Source: CAUZIZ01 sp047514575 | GTDB lineage: Bacteria > Acidobacteriota > UBA6911 > RPQK01 > JAJDTT01 | NCBI GenBank assembly: GCA_047514575.1 | Contig: JAKZYH010000154.1 | Location: forward strand, 1 to 9,562 | Reading direction: 5' to 3' | Length of the DNA stretch: 9,562 nt | Part shown: piece by piece, positions 6,951 to 9,562 of the stretch | How the letters are laid out: each line of letters opens with the position of its first letter | How positions within the stretch are numbered: the first letter of the stretch is position 1 | The notes under the pieces: model-generated | Seen by the model: the letters and a program-made list of their open reading frames with translations, nothing else | Databases searched by the model: none | Told to the model about the DNA's origin: nothing | Position numbers and translations under genes: made by a program

Positions 6951-7991
6951 ATGATTCTGGTTACGGGCGGCTCAGGGTTCTTCGGAATTCACTTGACCAG
7001 AAGACTGCTCGCGGCAGGACTAAGGGTCCGGATCCTCGACACCGCTGGGATCGAAGACGAGAAAATCGAAGAAGCAGTGGAGTATGTTCGGGCGGATGTC
7101 AGGGATGCTCGAGCCGTGGCCGAGGCCTGCCAAGAGGTGGAGGTCGCCTTTCACAACGCCGCTTTGGTTCCAATGGCCAGGGCGGGGAAGGGTTACCGGG
7201 ATACCAACGTGACCGGGACCCGGAATGTGCTGGACGCCTGTTCGCGGGCGAAGGTTCGCAAGGTAGTTCACATCTCGACCAGTTCGGTCTATGGGATCCC
7301 TGCCAGGCTTCCAATCGACGAGAGCACCGCGCTGACCCCTTTGGGGCGCTACGGGAAATCGAAGTACCAGGCCGAGCAGCTGTGCCAGGTCTACAAACAG
7401 AAGGGTATGGATATCTCCATAATTCGGCCGCGGACGATTCTGGGCCCCGGGAGACTGGGAATTCTGCAGGTCCTGTTCGACTGGGTTCGGAGAGGGAGAA
7501 GATTCTACATCATCGGTTCTGGGAACAATCGGTTTCAACTGGTGAGCGCGCGTGATCTGGCCGATGCCTGCTATCTGGCAAGCTCCAAGGATTGCTTCCA
7601 GGAGGATTTCAATATCGGTGCGCAGCATTTTGCTACTCTGCGGAATGACTTGGAGGGTCTGGCCAAACATGCCGCTACCGGAACCCAGATCGTTTCCATC
7701 CCTCCCGCAATCGCCAGGCCCTGCCTCAAGGTGGTGGATTGGCTTCGACTCTCCCCCTTTGTCGATTACCACTACCAGATCCTGGACCGCGATGTTTATT
7801 TCGACGTCACCAAAGCCAGCCAGATACTCGGTTGGACGTCCACCGACAGCAATCTTGGGATGCTGACCGAAACCTATGACTGGTATTTGAGAAACTACCG
7901 CGAACTGGATTCGCGTACCGGCCAGACGCACCGCAGGTCCGTGAAGCAGGGCTGGTTCCTGAAATGGTTGGGACGATACTCAGGCCGCTAG
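6951..7991 (+). CDS. NAD-dependent epimerase/dehydratase (extended SDR), second copy
   Basis: This 346-residue protein is a second extended SDR. It shows TGGSGFFG (5-12), acidic Asp30 at the end of the second strand (favouring NAD over NADP), RADVRD (47-52), FHNAALVP (67-74), NVTGTRNVLDA (86-96), HISTSSVYG (107-115), and Tyr134-GKS-Lys138. RPRTILGPGR (159-168) matches the R-P-x-x-x-x-G-P-G substrate loop of nucleotide-sugar epimerases and dehydratases. It resembles the preceding gene in layout but is clearly diverged, so the two are likely to perform different steps. The last 25 residues are basic and aromatic (KQGWFLKWLGRYSGR), unusual for a soluble SDR and possibly membrane-associating. The start at 6951 has only a weak AGG overlapping the previous stop codon, so translation may depend on coupling to the upstream gene. 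Confidence 0.9.
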   Translation: MILVTGGSGFFGIHLTRRLLAAGLRVRILDTAGIEDEKIEEAVEYVRADVRDARAVAEACQEVEVAFHNAALVPMARAGKGYRDTNVTGTRNVLDACSRAKVRKVVHISTSSVYGIPARLPIDESTALTPLGRYGKSKYQAEQLCQVYKQKGMDISIIRPRTILGPGRLGILQVLFDWVRRGRRFYIIGSGNNRFQLVSARDLADACYLASSKDCFQEDFNIGAQHFATLRNDLEGLAKHAATGTQIVSIPPAIARPCLKVVDWLRLSPFVDYHYQILDRDVYFDVTKASQILGWTSTDSNLGMLTETYDWYLRNYRELDSRTGQTHRRSVKQGWFLKWLGRYSGR

Positions 7992-7998
7992 CACCGCA

Positions 7999-9300
7999 AT
8001 GCACGTCAGCATCATAGGGGGAGGAATCACCGGCCTGGTAGTCGGCTACCGTCTCTCACATCAAGGTTTCAAGATAGATCTTTTCGAACGCGAGGATGAG
8101 TTGGGAGGGCTGGCGGGTCCCGCTCGAATCAGTGGCGGCTTCGTCGAAAGGGCCTATCACTTGACCTTCAAAGGAGACCGCCACACGCTGGAGCTGATCG
8201 AACGACTTGGGCTGCAGGATCGATTCCACTGGCGGCAAGCCAAGCTCGGCATTTTTCACCAGGGTCGGATCCACGATTTTTCGGGAGTTGGCGACCTACT
8301 CCGCTTCAAGCCACTCAGCCTTCTGGGCCGGCTTCGGATGGGAGCCCTGGTGTTCTACCTCTCCAAGATTCGGGACTGGAAGAGGCTGGATTCGAAGGCT
8401 TTCGCCCCCTGGGCCCGGCGCATCGGGGGAGACCAGGCCTACGAAGGGATATGGGAGCCGCTCTTGGAGAAGAAGTTCCAGGAGCGAAAGGAACAGATCC
8501 CGGTAGCCTGGATGTGGGGCAAAACGCATCGCCGAGCGAACTCGCGATCGAACTTCAGGCAGGAGGAGTTCGGTTTCTTGGAGGGCAGCTTCAGGACCCT
8601 GTACAACCGGCTGGCTGAGGAGATCGTTGAGCGGGGAGGAGAGGTCCACAGAGGGGTTCCGGTCACCGGCGTCCACTTCTCTGACCGGCGAGTCGAGGGA
8701 ATCGAGTATGCAGAAGGCAGCCTCGACACCGACGTGCTGGTTTCAGCGGTACCCTATCCCTTGTTCTGGAATCTTGTTAGGGATGCCCAGGCTCGAGTGA
8801 AGAAAAAACTCCCGGCCATTCCCCGTCTCGAATACCTTGGGGCGATCTGTTTGATCGTGAGCTTGAAACAGAGCCTCACCGATATGTTGTGGTTGAACGT
8901 CAACGATTCCGACATACCCTTCGTAGTCGCGATCGAGATCAGCAATCTGATAGGCAAAGCTCAGTTTGGAGGCAACAGCGTCCTTTATCTTGCCAGCTAT
9001 CTCTCCAGCGATTCCGAAATGTTCAGGGCCGCTCCCGAATCCATTTTCGAGACCTACAGCCGTAGCCTTAAGAAGGTCTTTCCCCACTACGAAGAGAGTC
9101 TGGTGACCGAGTATCGGGTGGAGAAGCATCCCTTCGCAGATCCCATTCCGAGTTTGAACTATTCGCAGCAGCTCCCTCCCCTGAAGACATCGATCGAGAA
9201 TCTATACCTGAGCGACTTTACAAGGGTATATCCCTACGACAAGGGCAGCGACAAGTCGATCGAGATCGCCAACCGGATATCCTCGCTGATCTGTTCCTGA
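7999..9300 (+). CDS. FAD-dependent oxidoreductase (amine oxidase / protoporphyrinogen oxidase-like)
   Basis: This 433-residue flavoprotein starts with a dinucleotide-binding motif IIGGGITG (GxGxxG at 7-12), Glu30 at the end of the second strand for ribose binding, and the family's GGLAG (36-40). The C-terminal FAD motif is NLYLSDFTRVYPYDKGSDKSIE (about 401-422). Between them, FVERAYHLTF (48-57), a long Leu/Arg-rich stretch (97-125), WEPLLEKKF (152-160) and GSFRTLYNRLAEEI (196-209) fit the protoporphyrinogen-oxidase-like branch often found beside SDRs and glycosyltransferases in surface-glycan loci. True haem synthesis is unlikely from this context. It begins 7 bp after the second SDR with only a weak ribosome binding site, suggesting coupled translation. 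The likely role is redox modification of a sugar or lipid-linked intermediate made by the two SDRs; the substrate is unknown. No full membrane helix is evident. Confidence 0.87.
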   Translation: MHVSIIGGGITGLVVGYRLSHQGFKIDLFEREDELGGLAGPARISGGFVERAYHLTFKGDRHTLELIERLGLQDRFHWRQAKLGIFHQGRIHDFSGVGDLLRFKPLSLLGRLRMGALVFYLSKIRDWKRLDSKAFAPWARRIGGDQAYEGIWEPLLEKKFQERKEQIPVAWMWGKTHRRANSRSNFRQEEFGFLEGSFRTLYNRLAEEIVERGGEVHRGVPVTGVHFSDRRVEGIEYAEGSLDTDVLVSAVPYPLFWNLVRDAQARVKKKLPAIPRLEYLGAICLIVSLKQSLTDMLWLNVNDSDIPFVVAIEISNLIGKAQFGGNSVLYLASYLSSDSEMFRAAPESIFETYSRSLKKVFPHYEESLVTEYRVEKHPFADPIPSLNYSQQLPPLKTSIENLYLSDFTRVYPYDKGSDKSIEIANRISSLICS

Positions 9301-9446
9301 GTGCATCCAGCGGGTCTGGGAGACCGTATCGCAACTAGAGTTTGACCGACTGTGGCCAGCCCCACATAGACCCCGAATAAAAGGGCAGATGACCATCACC
9401 GACTCTCCACAGCGAGGAGTCTCTGGGACCCAGGTCAGCCGCGTGG
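9301..9446. other. Intergenic region after the plus-strand operon
   Basis: No supported gene is seen here. A small hairpin GGTCT-GGG-AGACC lies at 9313..9325, shortly after the oxidoreductase stop, but no T-run follows it, so it is not a standard intrinsic terminator. A 25-codon open frame starts at 9389 and ends inside the repeat; it has no recognisable features. Confidence 0.5.
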
Positions 9447-9464
9447 AGAAAGGGACAGACTGTT
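9447..9464 (+). repeat. 18-bp dispersed direct repeat, copy 2
   Basis: This is the exact second copy of AGAAAGGGACAGACTGTT, same orientation as the copy at 5810..5827. Sequence identity stops on both sides (C versus G before, T versus A after). The palindromic arms that follow copy 1 are absent here; instead GGAGAA (9445..9450) can pair with TTCTCC (9473..9478). This is therefore a core-only or diverged copy. Confidence 0.7.
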
Positions 9465-9510
9465 AATGTGGCTTCTCCCGTCGGCGTTGTCCGCGCGTCA
9501 CGACGACCGT

Positions 9511-9528
9511 CTGGATGACCAGATCCAG
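9511..9528. repeat. Short inverted repeat near the right edge
   Basis: CTGGAT and ATCCAG form a perfect 6-bp stem around GACCAG. No T-run follows, so it is not a clear terminator. It sits 47 bp after the second repeat copy in DNA without a recognisable gene and might belong to a larger element that continues past the window. Confidence 0.3.
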
Positions 9529-9562
9529 GGAGGGTGTTGTAGCTCGGGAACAGTTTGCAGGC

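Noticed and set aside
7020..7931. 303-codon minus-strand open frame opposite the second SDR
   Set aside because: It is antisense to a protein with complete SDR motifs; its translation shows no domain and looks like a frame shadow.
7999..9300. Assignment of the flavoprotein as a true haem-synthesis protoporphyrinogen oxidase
   Set aside because: The fold family fits, but there are no other haem genes nearby and the middle region matches the branch found with SDRs in glycan loci better.
9313..9325. Hairpin GGTCT-GGG-AGACC after the flavoprotein gene as an intrinsic terminator
   Set aside because: The stem is only 5 bp and no T-run follows it.
9389..9466. 25-codon open frame (ATG 9389 to TAA 9464..9466) after the operon
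   Set aside because: It is very short, ends inside the dispersed repeat, and has no recognisable feature; AGGG lies only about 3 nt before the ATG.

Overview
The window comes from a bacterium of moderately high GC content. It carries a PSD1 (DUF1549/DUF1553 with planctomycete-type cytochrome c domains) plus DUF1501 gene pair. This pair is a hallmark of Planctomycetota and Verrucomicrobiota and is also common in some Acidobacteriota. The sequence alone does not let me choose among these phyla. No rRNA, tRNA, CRISPR array or transposase gene is visible.

Left part (minus strand, about 5753 down to 44): a three-gene operon. It reads, in order of transcription, a large secreted PSD1 multi-haem protein, a Tat-type secreted DUF1501 protein, and a cytoplasmic xylose-isomerase-like TIM-barrel protein (sugar phosphate isomerase/epimerase family). 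The first two genes are 11 bp apart, and the second gene's ribosome binding site sits right after the first gene's stop codon. A TTGACA/GAGAAT promoter candidate lies just upstream of the preferred PSD1 start. At the extreme left edge (2..37, plus strand) are what look like the last codons of a convergent gene.

Middle (5679..5940): a divergent intergenic region. It holds the minus-strand promoter candidate with an overlapping inverted repeat, a palindromic GGGACAG-type element (5810..5858) resembling REP/short dispersed repeats, and the ribosome binding site of the plus-strand operon.

Right part (plus strand, 5941..9300): three tightly packed genes with 8 and 7 bp gaps. Two are distinct extended short-chain dehydrogenase/reductases (NAD-dependent epimerase/dehydratase family). 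The third is an FAD-dependent oxidoreductase of the amine oxidase/protoporphyrinogen oxidase-like family. Such combinations usually belong to sugar, glycolipid or surface-polysaccharide modification, but the substrate cannot be read from the sequence. An exact 18-bp direct repeat lies on each side of this operon (5810..5827 and 9447..9464).

The last 262 bp (9301..9562) contain the second repeat copy and small hairpins but no convincing gene. I do not see a clearly new biological system. The points most worth a second look are the dispersed repeat flanking the SDR-SDR-FAD operon and the extra cytochrome c domain, set between coiled coils, inside the PSD1 protein.
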